Shown: positions 8,278 through 15,824 of the stretch, piece after piece
How the letters are laid out: each line of letters begins with the position of its first letter
How positions within the stretch are numbered: position 1 is the stretch's first letter
NCBI GenBank assembly: GCA_016932575.1
Contig: JAFGCO010000029.1
Location: 1 to 64,000 of the forward strand
DNA: 64,000 nt
Reading direction: 5' to 3'
Source: a bacterium
Lineage (GTDB): Bacteria; Zhuqueibacterota; QNDG01; JAFGCO01
Notes under the pieces: model-generated
Told to the model about the DNA's origin: nothing
Databases searched by the model: none
The model's input: the letters and a program-made list of their open reading frames with translations, nothing else
Position numbers and translations under genes: made by a program

Positions 8278-8916
8278 TTATCTTTTCTTTACAAGATCTT
8301 CCCTCGAGGAATAATAGATCAGTCGGGCCATTTCTGTACTTAAATCAACACATGTGACTTTAATATTATCCGGCATTGCCAGTTGACATGGGGCAAAAGA
8401 CAAAATGGCATTGACACCCGCATCTGCCAGCCGGCGGGCAATGGTGGGTGATACAGTTTCAGGTACTGCTAGTATACTCAATTGAATATTTTCGGATTTT
8501 ACTCTTTTTTCAAGATTACCCATGTCTTCAATGGTGACATCACCAATTTTCCGCCCGATTTTATTCGGTTGGTTATCAAATGCCATGGTAATCTTAAACC
8601 CCTCCAATTCAAAATTTTTATATAAAAGTAATGCCTTTCCAATGTTCCCCACACCAATCAGGGCCACTTTTTTTGCAGGCTTCAAGCTGAGTATATTTTG
8701 TATTTCTTCCTTAAGCGCCTGAACATCATAACCAACGCCGCGTTTGCCAAAATAACCAAAATAGGAAAAATCTTTCCGTATCATCGCAGGATTGACATGG
8801 CAGACCTCTGCAAGTCTGGAAGAAGAAACCGTATCGGTCCCTTGTTTTGACAAACAAACCAGCGCCCTAATATAAGGGAAAAGGCGGCCGATGGTTTCAT
8901 TTGGAATAGATTTCAT
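8278..8916 (-). CDS. rex: Redox-sensing transcriptional repressor Rex
   Basis: 212 residues. Rex senses the NADH/NAD+ ratio and leaves DNA when NADH binds. The winged helix occupies residues 1-75 (SSSRLAEVCHVNPAMIRKDFSYFGYFGKRGVGY) and the Rossmann domain starts at VALIGVGNIGKA with the GxGxxG at 88-93. The domain-swap C-terminal helix (DLSTEMARLIYYSS) is kept. It heads the Mrp/complex-I-like operon and has a Rex-type operator overlapping its own promoter. The natural reading is that reducing power controls expression of a ferredoxin-linked, ion-pumping oxidoreductase. Function is secure; the target list is inferred from position. Confidence 0.96.
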   Translation of the reverse strand: MKSIPNETIGRLFPYIRALVCLSKQGTDTVSSSRLAEVCHVNPAMIRKDFSYFGYFGKRGVGYDVQALKEEIQNILSLKPAKKVALIGVGNIGKALLLYKNFELEGFKITMAFDNQPNKIGRKIGDVTIEDMGNLEKRVKSENIQLSILAVPETVSPTIARRLADAGVNAILSFAPCQLAMPDNIKVTCVDLSTEMARLIYYSSREDLVKKR

Positions 8917-8923
8917 GATAATC

Positions 8924-8947
8924 TTGTGATAGTGATTACATTCACAA
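8924..8947 (-). promoter_or_regulatory. Rex operator (probable)
   Basis: An 18-bp dyad at 8930-8947 reads TAGTGATTACATTCACAA, against the Rex consensus TTGTGAAxxxxTTCACAA; the half-sites GTGA and TCACAA are intact. A further TTGTGA at 8924-8929 forms a wider dyad with the same TCACAA arm, so two half-site registers share one arm. It lies between the -10 element and the rex start codon, covering the expected transcription start. Binding would block initiation, giving autoregulation and operon control. Confidence 0.75.
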
Positions 8948-8948
8948 T

Positions 8949-8977
8949 ATAATACAAACTTTTTTTCCCGATTGCAA
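8949..8977 (-). promoter_or_regulatory. Sigma-70-type promoter of the rex operon
   Basis: On the minus strand TTGCAA (8977-8972) and TATTAT (8954-8949) are separated by exactly 17 bp. The Rex operator begins right after the -10. FCB primary sigma factors often use a different promoter consensus, so the match is suggestive only. Confidence 0.5.
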
Positions 8978-8985
8978 GATTTTTT

Positions 8986-9333
8986 TTATTTCGGTTGATT
9001 TTTTTCATCGACCCGCACGATTTTTTCTTTGAATGTTCGGGTTTCTCCATTGCTGACCAGTGCATATGAAATCACACACAGCTTGTCTCCGATTTCACCC
9101 AACCGGGCGGCCGGTCCGTATAATGCCATCATACCGGAATTTTCTTTTTCTTCAATGATATACGTTTCGAACCGTTCTCCGTTGTTGAAATTCAGGACCT
9201 GGACCTTCTCTCCGGGAATCATATCGCTCAATATAAGAAGCGAACGGTCGATCCCGATGCTGCCGGAGTAATTCAATTCTTTTTTTGTCAGAACGGCATT
9301 CATTATTTTTGATTTTAAAACATGTCGAAACAT
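8986..9333 (-). CDS. panD: Aspartate 1-decarboxylase
   Basis: 115 residues from the ATG at 9333, which has GGAAAGGAAAG upstream. PanD converts L-aspartate to beta-alanine for pantothenate and CoA. The self-cleavage pair is exactly where expected, Gly24-Ser25 in NYSGSIGID, and Lys9, Arg54 and Tyr58 of the active site are kept. The conserved GPAARL and GDK blocks follow. It is the last gene of the operon running from 14.5 kb and ends just before the rex promoter. The usual pantothenate partners panB and panC are not nearby. Confidence 0.94.
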   Translation of the reverse strand: MFRHVLKSKIMNAVLTKKELNYSGSIGIDRSLLILSDMIPGEKVQVLNFNNGERFETYIIEEKENSGMMALYGPAARLGEIGDKLCVISYALVSNGETRTFKEKIVRVDEKNQPK

Positions 9334-9358
9334 GCCGCTTCTTTCCTTTCCATTTTTT

Positions 9359-10156
9359 TTAATCATTCCATAAAGCATGGCCTGCCATAAAAACAGCGGT
9401 TGCCAGTGTGGTATAGGCAAACCAGCGCTTCAAATGCACGGGTTTGATTTTCAAAGAAATATGACCACCCAATAATCCGGCTGCAACCGCCGTGACGATG
9501 AAGGGAATCAACCATATTGAATCAAAATCACCGGCCAGCGCATGACCGCCAAAACCCATCATGGCCGTGAAAGCCACCATCGCCGAAGAAGTGCCCACGG
9601 CAATGCGCATGGGGACGCCGCAGAGTAAAACCATGATCGGAATTTTGAAACTTCCGCCCGAAATGCCGGTCATACCCGCAAAAAAACCAACACCTGCGGT
9701 CAATGGGATCGTAAGCCAGAGATTGACCTGATATTGTGATCCCCCAAAGGAACGCGTCCAGAATCCGATTTGTTTTTTCTGCTTCGGTTTTTTCACTCGG
9801 ATGGGTCTGATCATAAACACCACAGCAATGGTCAGAAGTAGAGCAAAAACGATTTTTAAACAGCCGTCATTGAACCGGTGGGCATAGAATCCTCCCGCAA
9901 ATGCCATGATATCGGTCGGCGGATCGATCATCAGCGCCAGTTTCCAATCTATTGTCCTGTGTTGATGAAATATACACATGGCTGCTAAAGAAACAATCAT
10001 TAAAATGAACTGGGCGTGGGCGGCGGCCATGGACATGGAAAAACCCGCGGCAACAAGCAGGGGGACATAAAAATTGCCGCCTCCCCTGCCCAGCATACTC
10101 ATCAAGGAACCCAGTAAAAATACTGAAAAACAAACGATGATTATATTTAAGGTCAT
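9359..10156 (-). CDS. TSUP (TauE/SafE) family permease
   Basis: 265 residues, about eight helices in two homologous halves. The first half has SMLGRGGGNFYVPLLVAAGFS and the second GISGGSFKIPIMVLLCGVPMRIAVGTSSAMV, the paired signatures of the TauE/SafE family, whose members move sulfite, sulfonates, sulfide-derived or other small anions across the inner membrane. The substrate cannot be read from sequence. It sits 56 bp after the DUF169 gene and 25 bp before panD. A sulfur-compound role would agree with an Mbx-like sulfane reductase next door, but this is only inference. Confidence 0.85.
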   Translation of the reverse strand: MTLNIIIVCFSVFLLGSLMSMLGRGGGNFYVPLLVAAGFSMSMAAAHAQFILMIVSLAAMCIFHQHRTIDWKLALMIDPPTDIMAFAGGFYAHRFNDGCLKIVFALLLTIAVVFMIRPIRVKKPKQKKQIGFWTRSFGGSQYQVNLWLTIPLTAGVGFFAGMTGISGGSFKIPIMVLLCGVPMRIAVGTSSAMVAFTAMMGFGGHALAGDFDSIWLIPFIVTAVAAGLLGGHISLKIKPVHLKRWFAYTTLATAVFMAGHALWND

Positions 10157-10212
10157 AAATCAAATAACATTGCTGAAATTCTCATGTCCCATTCGATGTA
10201 AATCGAGTCATA

Positions 10213-10818
10213 TTATCTTGACTGGACAAGATTAAAATGTTTCCTTGGAATACCGACAACCAGACGATTACCATCGAGATTGGCATACTTCCTTGAATCC
10301 ATGCATCCGAAAGAGACGGCCATTTTCTCTTCTAAAAGCGTTTTCACAGCAATTTCTCCGCAAATGGAGAGCATGCTGCTTAGAGATACTGTGACGCTCT
10401 GTCCGGTTTTGTTTCGATAAAGACCGATCAGCCCCATCACCTCTTTCGGCATCAGACTCGCTGCAATCATATCGGGTTCACCTTCCGTGTTCAATCCGAT
10501 GTATTCAAAGTCACCGGAGAAACGGGGCAGCCCGGCAAGCAATGTTTTCAACATTTCATCGGATAGTCCGCTTTTTTCACCGCAATGTTTCAGAAATGCC
10601 GTATCATCCTGCCACCCAAACACGTACTGCGCGCCGGGACAGTCGATGCTCTTCCTGTCCAGAATCACTGGATGCCTGATTGCCTTGAAGACCGCCTCGC
10701 AAAAGCGGACATTACAAAGCCTTTTTACTTGACGAAAATCGGGATTTTCGCGATAAAACTTGATTTTGATCCATTGACCCCTGAATTGGCTGGAAAAGGT
10801 ATGATGGATATGATTCAT
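10213..10818 (-). CDS. DUF169 family protein
   Basis: 201 residues. The ATG at 10818 has AAGGGG upstream; an earlier in-frame start would run into the preceding gene. The layout fits DUF169: an N-terminal C-x-F-C-E block (NVRFCEAVFKA), the central CPGAQYVFGW motif, and a C-terminal VSLSSMLSICGEIAVKT segment with a conserved Cys. DUF169 proteins are common in anaerobes and have no settled biochemical function. Several Cys residues (in VRFCEA, DCPGA, SICGE, GCMDS) could bind metal or be redox active. Its neighbours are an FAD disulfide reductase and a TSUP permease. Confidence 0.75.
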   Translation of the reverse strand: MNHIHHTFSSQFRGQWIKIKFYRENPDFRQVKRLCNVRFCEAVFKAIRHPVILDRKSIDCPGAQYVFGWQDDTAFLKHCGEKSGLSDEMLKTLLAGLPRFSGDFEYIGLNTEGEPDMIAASLMPKEVMGLIGLYRNKTGQSVTVSLSSMLSICGEIAVKTLLEEKMAVSFGCMDSRKYANLDGNRLVVGIPRKHFNLVQSR

Positions 10819-10834
10819 GACCGGCCCCTTTTTT

Positions 10835-12184
10835 TCAGCACATTTTACCGGAAGCGTCAAAAGCTGCTTTCACAATGGGATACATAGTAGGCGCCGCCGT
10901 GACAAAAGGATGTGTTGCCATCTGCAGAGTTTCCAGTTCTGTATAGGAGACCCGCTGCTGAATCGCCATTCCGATTATATTAATCAATTCCCCGCAGCAC
11001 ATTCCCCCGGCCACCTGACCTCCAAGAATAATACCGGACTTCTTAGAAAAGATCAGTTTCATATGAATTTTATGTGCCCTTGGCAGAGTCGCCGGATGTT
11101 TGTCGATGGCTTCCGCAGCACCTATGATAATTTCAAAATTTTCCTTTTGTGCGGTCGTTTCGGTCAGACCAGCGGAGCCCATGACCAGGCCATCCACATA
11201 GGTGGAATATATCGCAATGGTCCCCTTGTTTTCCCGGACAACTTTCAATTTGTAAAGATTGGCACCTGCGATGCGTGCCTCTGCAGTTGCTGTGGATGCA
11301 AGCATCACCGGAGCGTCTTTTCGTGTATAAAAATCCCGTTTGCCTGCACAGTCGCCAACGGCAAAAATGTCGGGATCAACCGTACGCATGTATTCATCCA
11401 CCCAGATACCTTTTCCTTTTCCGATGTCCAGACCCGCTGAGACTGCAAGGCTGGTGTTTGGTACTGCACCCACACCAAGAATGATACTGTCTGCGGGAAT
11501 GACTTCGCCGGAAGAAAGCCGGACTTTTTCAACCGTACCATTTCCGATAATTTCTTCTACCCGCGTGCCTGTCGCCACTCTGATTTTCTTTGAATTTAAT
11601 TTTTCTTCAGCTAATTTAGAAAATTCGGGATCAAAAGAATTTGCCAGTAAATGATCAAGCATCTCGACCAGGGTGACCTTCATGCCGGAGATCTGAGAAA
11701 TTTCATCAGCAAACTCCACACCGATAAATCCACCTCCGATCACCACGACATGCTTGCCCTTTTTTACATTGTCAATCGCAGGAATCAGATAATCCATGTC
11801 TTTGTGAACCGGATAAACGCCTTTTTTATCCATACCGGCAATGGGCGGTATATAAGGAACGGATCCGACAGCAAGAATCAGTTTATCATATCCGATCTCG
11901 GAATTATCCTTCAAAGTGACTTGTTTTTTTTGCCGGTTGATGGATCGCGCTTCACCGGAAATCACAACTGCACCAATCTTTTCCAAAGGCGCAATCCCCA
12001 TTTTATTTTCTTCCGGATGATTCAGACTGGAAAACATATAGGGAATACCGCAGGGAACGCATCCGTTTTCAATGCTCCTCACAACCGCAATGGTTTTGTC
12101 AGGATAATATCTGTTCGCAGTGACTGCGCTGACCAGTCCTGCAGGACCGCCGCCGATAATCAGAATATCGAATGTCTTGTTCAT
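10835..12184 (-). CDS. FAD/NAD(P)-dependent disulfide reductase (CoA-disulfide reductase/NADH oxidase family)
   Basis: 449 residues. FAD-binding GGGPAG at 11-16, a second Rossmann motif VVVIGGGFIGVEFADE near 146-161, and the FAD-contacting DIFAVGDCA. The active-site region reads NGCVPCGIPYMF, with Cys45 in the CGxPY position used by CoA-disulfide reductases, NADH oxidases and NADH-dependent persulfide reductases; an additional Cys42 is three residues before it. Substrate candidates include CoA or polysulfide/persulfide species. The start overlaps the methyltransferase stop by 4 bp. The NAD(P)H-linked sulfur option is attractive beside the Mbx-like operon, but unproven. Confidence 0.85.
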   Translation of the reverse strand: MNKTFDILIIGGGPAGLVSAVTANRYYPDKTIAVVRSIENGCVPCGIPYMFSSLNHPEENKMGIAPLEKIGAVVISGEARSINRQKKQVTLKDNSEIGYDKLILAVGSVPYIPPIAGMDKKGVYPVHKDMDYLIPAIDNVKKGKHVVVIGGGFIGVEFADEISQISGMKVTLVEMLDHLLANSFDPEFSKLAEEKLNSKKIRVATGTRVEEIIGNGTVEKVRLSSGEVIPADSIILGVGAVPNTSLAVSAGLDIGKGKGIWVDEYMRTVDPDIFAVGDCAGKRDFYTRKDAPVMLASTATAEARIAGANLYKLKVVRENKGTIAIYSTYVDGLVMGSAGLTETTAQKENFEIIIGAAEAIDKHPATLPRAHKIHMKLIFSKKSGIILGGQVAGGMCCGELINIIGMAIQQRVSYTELETLQMATHPFVTAAPTMYPIVKAAFDASGKMC

Positions 12185-12831
12185 TGGTTCTCCTGTTGAT
12201 GAGTTTTGATTGATTTAATAACGACAAAAGATCCTTGTCCATATCCCGGAAGGACCGGCTCAACATGATTGATTCGATCCAGGGATTTGAAAAGAGTTTG
12301 CAGTATTTCATGAGAATGAAATCCGCTATCGGATAATAAATGAAGCGCCTCATCGACTGAATAAAATGTGGCTTCCCTATAAAACCGGCTTTGTGTACGA
12401 TTTCGCTCATAACGCCGACCCAACGGACTTCGCTTATCGACAAATCCTAAAATGAGGGGTGATTTTGGCCGCAATATCCTGTGAATTTCTCTGAACGCCT
12501 CAACTGCACTATCAACAAAGCAAATAGCAGTCACCATTAGCGCAAAATCGAATCTGCTTTCACGAATGGGTAAAGATTCAGCAATACCGCGTATCATGTT
12601 AATCCGATACTGTTTCGCCAGTTGGCACATTTTGGGACTGGGTTCCACGCCATATGTGATATTTAATGGACCGGCAAACCGGCCGGATCCAGCGCCGATT
12701 TCGATACCGGCGCCATATTCAGGCATCATTTTTCTTATTGCCTGAAGTTCCGATTGATAGACAAACGGATGTCGGTCAAACCAGGTTTCGTAATCTTCGG
12801 TGTAATCTTCAAAGGCTTGAATGCGCGGCAT
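12181..12831 (-). CDS. Class I SAM-dependent methyltransferase
   Basis: 216 residues of the Methyltransf_11/25 type. SAM motif I is GIEIGAGSGRFA at 42-53; motif II-III follow as GVEPSPKM and ESLPIRESRFDFALMVTAICFV; the post-motif HRILRPKSPLILGFVDK is typical. Substrate unknown. It is embedded between the DUF4405 protein (9 bp upstream) and the FAD reductase (4-bp overlap), so co-expression is expected. Methyltransferases of this type recur next to NifX/DUF5320-type clusters in anaerobes, though the reason is not established. Confidence 0.85.
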   Translation of the reverse strand: MPRIQAFEDYTEDYETWFDRHPFVYQSELQAIRKMMPEYGAGIEIGAGSGRFAGPLNITYGVEPSPKMCQLAKQYRINMIRGIAESLPIRESRFDFALMVTAICFVDSAVEAFREIHRILRPKSPLILGFVDKRSPLGRRYERNRTQSRFYREATFYSVDEALHLLSDSGFHSHEILQTLFKSLDRINHVEPVLPGYGQGSFVVIKSIKTHQQENQ

Positions 12832-12840
12832 AAAGCAGTT

Positions 12841-13542
12841 CTACTTTAAATGGGTCTGTTGGTATTGACGGATCAAACGCTCCACCTCGCTCATACGAAA
12901 TCCGTACCGCTTTCGCAGATGTCCTATTTGGATATTGGATGAAACAGACGCATCGATGTTTAATCCGGATAGTATTTCCGCCGTCGGTATCCCATAATTG
13001 GCTGAAATATGAGCCAAAGTCATTTTTCCCCGGACTTGGATCGGGTAATCCAATTCGTCGGTATTGTGCGCTGCCCGGGCTGTCTGAAAATAACGGCCTT
13101 TTCTTTCTCCCGAATCATCCACTTTCTGATCCCCTGAAACATGATGGTGGCCGTGCGATCCGTCTTTCAAGTCCCGGATTTCAATCTTGATCAAAAACGA
13201 GAAGATAAATAAAAACAGGCTTACAATAGAAAATGCGAATAAAATCGGTATCCGCCATTTCTTCGAACCGACAAGTCGCCGAAACAGGCATTGAATGGAT
13301 TTCCAGTGCAAAACGATATGCAGAACCAGAAGCCCCAGCATGACAATCCCGAGAATTAGATGAATGGTCCCCCACTCATGCCGGTCCAGGCCCAGAAAAT
13401 ACAGGTCCACAGAGCGTCCGAACTTTGCAATGCGATCCTTACCGGGTATCAGCACATATTTCATCAGAAAACCAAGACCGGATATCGCAGCCAGGAAAAT
13501 AAACATCAACGCGTCAATGACAAAGTTGATTTTCCCTTTCAT
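12841..13542 (-). CDS. DUF4405 cytochrome b-like membrane protein with C-terminal soluble domain
   Basis: 233 residues. The N-terminal half has four hydrophobic helices with histidines H55, H61, H75 and H79 (DRHEWGTIHLILG...VLHIVLHW), spaced as heme b ligands in DUF4405 proteins. After a His-rich linker (GSHGHHHVSGD) the C-terminal 65 residues hold a small domain, GKMTLAHISANYGIPTAEIL and IQIGHLRKRYGF, seen at the ends of anaerobe membrane redox proteins. Probable role: electron transfer at the membrane. It starts 1 bp after the small Gly/Cys-rich gene. Heme binding is inferred. Confidence 0.75.
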   Translation of the reverse strand: MKGKINFVIDALMFIFLAAISGLGFLMKYVLIPGKDRIAKFGRSVDLYFLGLDRHEWGTIHLILGIVMLGLLVLHIVLHWKSIQCLFRRLVGSKKWRIPILFAFSIVSLFLFIFSFLIKIEIRDLKDGSHGHHHVSGDQKVDDSGERKGRYFQTARAAHNTDELDYPIQVRGKMTLAHISANYGIPTAEILSGLNIDASVSSNIQIGHLRKRYGFRMSEVERLIRQYQQTHLK

Positions 13543-13543
13543 C

Positions 13544-13759
13544 CTATCTCCGGCTCATAGGCTGGCCGCAATTCGGGCAGGTCATTTTCGAGCAGGGCAT
13601 TCCCTGCTGATGGTCTGCTTGAACGCCGCATGCCAAACATACACATTGTCCTCCCGGTCCGGCGCCCTCCCAGCTTCCTCTGCCTCCGCCTCTGCCACCT
13701 CGGCCCCTTCCGGTTCCCGGACCCTGGCCCGTCGGACCCGTACCATCTCCTCGCGGCAT
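13544..13759 (-). CDS. Small Gly-rich protein with two CxxC motifs (DUF5320-like N terminus)
   Basis: 71 residues. It opens with MPRGDGTGPTGQGP, the same motif as the DUF5320 protein at 14.8 kb, continues with a run of Gly and Arg, and ends in a rubredoxin-like or zinc-ribbon pair, VCLACG and MTCPNCGQ. A strong AAAGGAGGG precedes the ATG. Proteins of this sort sit beside dinitrogenase-cofactor-fold (NifX/NafY) proteins in many anaerobes. The paired CxxC sites suggest one bound metal ion. Function unknown. Confidence 0.8.
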   Translation of the reverse strand: MPRGDGTGPTGQGPGTGRGRGGRGGGRGSWEGAGPGGQCVCLACGVQADHQQGMPCSKMTCPNCGQPMSRR

Positions 13760-13760
13760 C

Positions 13761-14141
13761 TTAATGCCCTCCTTTTATTCCAAAGTGAGATTCTACCGTA
13801 GGATTGTCAGTTGCCTGTAATTCACCCTTTTTATATTTTTCCACCACTTCTTTCACGGTTCCCGATGCACCGCTTACGATTGTAATCCCGGCTGCTGTCA
13901 ATGTCCGGAACGCATTTGGTCCTGCATTCCCGGTGAGCACCGCTTCCACACCCTTCTCTGCCATCAACTGTCCTGACTGCACACCCGCACCTCCCATACT
14001 CTGGGCCTGATTGTTTTGAATGGCGTCAAACTTCATGGAATCCGTCTCAACGATAAGAAACCAGGCACATCGCCCGAACCTTGGATCCACCTGGGAATCC
14101 AGAGTATTGCCCTGGGACGTGACACATATTTTCATATTCAT
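13761..14141 (-). CDS. NifX/NafY-fold protein (dinitrogenase Fe-Mo cofactor family), copy 2
   Basis: 126 residues of the Nitro_FeMo-Co fold. Typical features are MKICVTSQGNTLDSQVDPRFGRCAWF at the N terminus, the Gly-rich GGAGVQSGQLMAEKGVEAVLTGNAGPNAF centre, and a C-terminal Gly/His end. Family members bind iron-sulfur or Fe-Mo-type clusters; many, as here, occur in genomes with no nearby nitrogenase genes and have no proven function. Overlaps copy 1 by 4 bp and abuts the small CxxC protein. Copies 1 and 2 are diverged, so this is not a recent duplication. Confidence 0.85.
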   Translation of the reverse strand: MNMKICVTSQGNTLDSQVDPRFGRCAWFLIVETDSMKFDAIQNNQAQSMGGAGVQSGQLMAEKGVEAVLTGNAGPNAFRTLTAAGITIVSGASGTVKEVVEKYKKGELQATDNPTVESHFGIKGGH

Positions 14142-14536
14142 ATCCTTTCTTGATCCGTTTCTTCATGATCGCAGGCTGTTTTATCCAAACCATATCCCTT
14201 GCCCTGTCCCGGCAGGCACAAGGATTCGCCGCCTTTGAGTGTACCATTTATTAACTGGGAAATTATTTCATCGATTTTTCCGGAAATCCCCAAAATAGGC
14301 TGAATATTGTATTGCTGAAACAGTTCCAAAGCACGTCCGCCCATACCGCCCGCAATGATATGTTCCACATCCATCTCACTCAAAAACTGCGGCAGATATC
14401 CTGGATGGTGACCGGGATTCTTGATTTCATCGCTCTGAATCACTTTGCCATCTGTGATTTCCACAATCGTAAATATCGGACACCGGCCGAAATGGGCAGA
14501 CACATGACCACTATCAGTGGATATGGCTATTTTCAT
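14138..14536 (-). CDS. NifX/NafY-fold protein, copy 1
   Basis: 132 residues from the ATG at 14536, which has AAAGGAG seven bases upstream. The N terminus MKIAISTDSGHVSAHFGRCPIF and the VEHIIAGGMGGRALELFQQYNIQPILG region identify the Nitro_FeMo-Co fold. The tail is longer than usual, with LCLPGQGKGYGLDKTACDHEE adding Cys and His residues that could help bind metal. It is the first gene of the tightly packed run that extends to panD. Confidence 0.85.
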   Translation of the reverse strand: MKIAISTDSGHVSAHFGRCPIFTIVEITDGKVIQSDEIKNPGHHPGYLPQFLSEMDVEHIIAGGMGGRALELFQQYNIQPILGISGKIDEIISQLINGTLKGGESLCLPGQGKGYGLDKTACDHEETDQERI

Positions 14537-14692
14537 GTACGGCTCCTTTAACTTGATGTCATTCATCCGCATTTCGGATGAATGACAGTTATCCTTTTTA
14601 TAAAAATTGGAATAAAATCTGTCACTCCGTCAAAAAAAGTCGGACGAGCTGATATTCATTATAAACGGATCGGATTTTTTTATGAATTTTCA

Positions 14693-14733
14693 TCAGGGAT
14701 AAGCTGCCTGATTAAATGGCAGCTTATCCCTGA
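14693..14733. terminator. Long perfect hairpin, possible terminator or processing site
   Basis: A 16-bp perfect inverted repeat (14693-14708 with 14718-14733) around a 9-base loop, lying between the DUF5320 gene and the first NifX-fold gene. Neither strand has a U-tract directly after the stem, so it is not a standard intrinsic terminator. It could separate the fur-DUF5320 message from the downstream operon. Confidence 0.5.
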
Positions 14734-14763
14734 ATGATACCAAAAATCACTTTGATTCCGAGC

Positions 14764-15111
14764 TTATTTTGCTTCTTTTTCGATTTCAGTGATTCTCTGG
14801 TTGATCTGTCCGAGCGCGTTTTCAAGGCTTTTTGCCTGATTCTTCAGCGCTTCGACTTCCTGCTGTGGCGTGGGCTCAACTCCGTAAGGCATAACCGCCG
14901 GCGGAGCGTATCCGTATCCATACCCGTATTGAGGATAATATCCGCGTCCGCCTCTGAAGCCAAGTCCAAGCCCGCGTCCATAGCCAAACCCTGCTCCGCG
15001 ACCTCGAATTGGATTTGCAAATCCCGGAACAGAATACCCGGCGCAATAACCCGCAGCACGTCCTGTCATCGGCCCCATTCCTGCAGGACCGGTTCCGTCT
15101 CCTCTTGGCAT
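14764..15111 (-). CDS. DUF5320 family Gly/Tyr-rich protein
   Basis: 115 residues from the ATG at 15111 with GGAGG nine bases upstream; an in-frame ATG 18 bases earlier overlaps that ribosome-binding site. Layout: MPRGDGTGPAGMGPMTGR, then a low-complexity stretch rich in Gly, Tyr, Arg and Phe (residues 20-72), and a C-terminal coiled coil from about 80 (EVEALKNQAKSLENALGQINQRI). DUF5320 proteins accompany NifX-fold proteins in anaerobes. Function unknown. It follows the Fur-family gene by 39 bp and is probably co-transcribed with it. Confidence 0.85.
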   Translation of the reverse strand: MPRGDGTGPAGMGPMTGRAAGYCAGYSVPGFANPIRGRGAGFGYGRGLGLGFRGGRGYYPQYGYGYGYAPPAVMPYGVEPTPQQEVEALKNQAKSLENALGQINQRITEIEKEAK

Positions 15112-15150
15112 ATTAAACACCTCCTTCATTTAGTTTGTAAATAAAATTTT

Positions 15151-15648
15151 TCAATAATCAATCATTTTCTGCTCTGCATGCTGGCATTCATTGCACAATC
15201 CATAAAAATGAATCGTATGATGCATAATTTTAAAGTGGTGCTTTTTTGACAATGCCTTTTCAGTCTTTTTCATTAACTCCACCTCTTCCTGCATAAAATC
15301 ATTATAATCGATAATGGATTTGCATCGCATACAGACCAGATGATGATGATGGCCTTTTGACAGCGGATTCCTGTTCAATTCATATCGTGCTTTTCCGTCT
15401 CCAAAGTCAAATCTCTGCACAACACCAATCTGCGTAAATAAATCCAGGGACCGGTATACTGTCGTCAATCCGATCGAGGGATTAACAGCCAATGCTTTCA
15501 CATAAACATCCTCCGCGCTTAAATGCTTATCTGTATTTCGAAGTATGCTCATCACCAATTCACGCGGATTGGTTAATCTGAATCCTGCATCATTGAGCCG
15601 GTTCTCCCACCATGGTCCACACATTCTATTTCGCATTCTCTTTCCCAT
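15151..15648 (-). CDS. Fur-family metalloregulator
   Basis: 165 residues. N-terminal winged helix (RLTNPRELVMSILRNTDKHLSAEDVY...SIGLTTVYRSLDLFTQIG), followed by the dimer/metal domain with GHHHHLVCMRCKSIIDY and a CNEC near the C terminus. The two CxxC pairs form the structural zinc site, and the His cluster fits the regulatory metal site. Fur, PerR and Zur cannot be told apart here, but the nearby operator is of the Fur type. The start is uncertain: ATGs at 15648, 15636 and 15624 are all in frame and none has a well-spaced Shine-Dalgarno sequence. Confidence 0.9.
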   Translation of the reverse strand: MGKRMRNRMCGPWWENRLNDAGFRLTNPRELVMSILRNTDKHLSAEDVYVKALAVNPSIGLTTVYRSLDLFTQIGVVQRFDFGDGKARYELNRNPLSKGHHHHLVCMRCKSIIDYNDFMQEEVELMKKTEKALSKKHHFKIMHHTIHFYGLCNECQHAEQKMIDY

Positions 15649-15691
15649 ACATTAATAAATCTATCACGATCGTTAGATACTCGCTGTTATT

Positions 15692-15710
15692 GATAATGAA
15701 AATCATTTTC
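15692..15710. promoter_or_regulatory. Fur box
   Basis: The 19-bp GATAATGAAAATCATTTTC differs from the classical GATAATGATAATCATTATC at only two positions. It lies between the Fur-family gene (start about 45 bp away) and the divergent lipoprotein gene at 15825, so it can act on both. Autoregulation is the simplest reading. Confidence 0.8.
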
Positions 15711-15768
15711 AATATAATAAAGAATCCGGGGAAAATCAAGTAAATAACACATTTCGCCTGTTTTTCGA

Positions 15769-15797
15769 TTGACTTTGCCTTCGTGTTTTTGTAAAAT
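15769..15797 (+). promoter_or_regulatory. Sigma-70-type promoter for the 15.8-kb gene
   Basis: TTGACT (15769-15774), a 17-bp spacer and TAAAAT (15792-15797), 27 bp before the start codon, with GGAGGGAG in between as the ribosome-binding site. Confidence 0.5.
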
Positions 15798-15824
15798 CGA
15801 ATACAATTATATGGAGGGAGAAAA

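Noticed and set aside
9334-9420. N-terminal extension of panD
   Set aside because: PanD family members begin at the MFRHVLKSKI position, which has its own ribosome-binding site; the extension overlaps the TSUP gene.
13761-14536. Nitrogenase cofactor genes
   Set aside because: The NifX-type fold is widespread outside nitrogen fixation and no nif structural or nifB/E/N genes are near.
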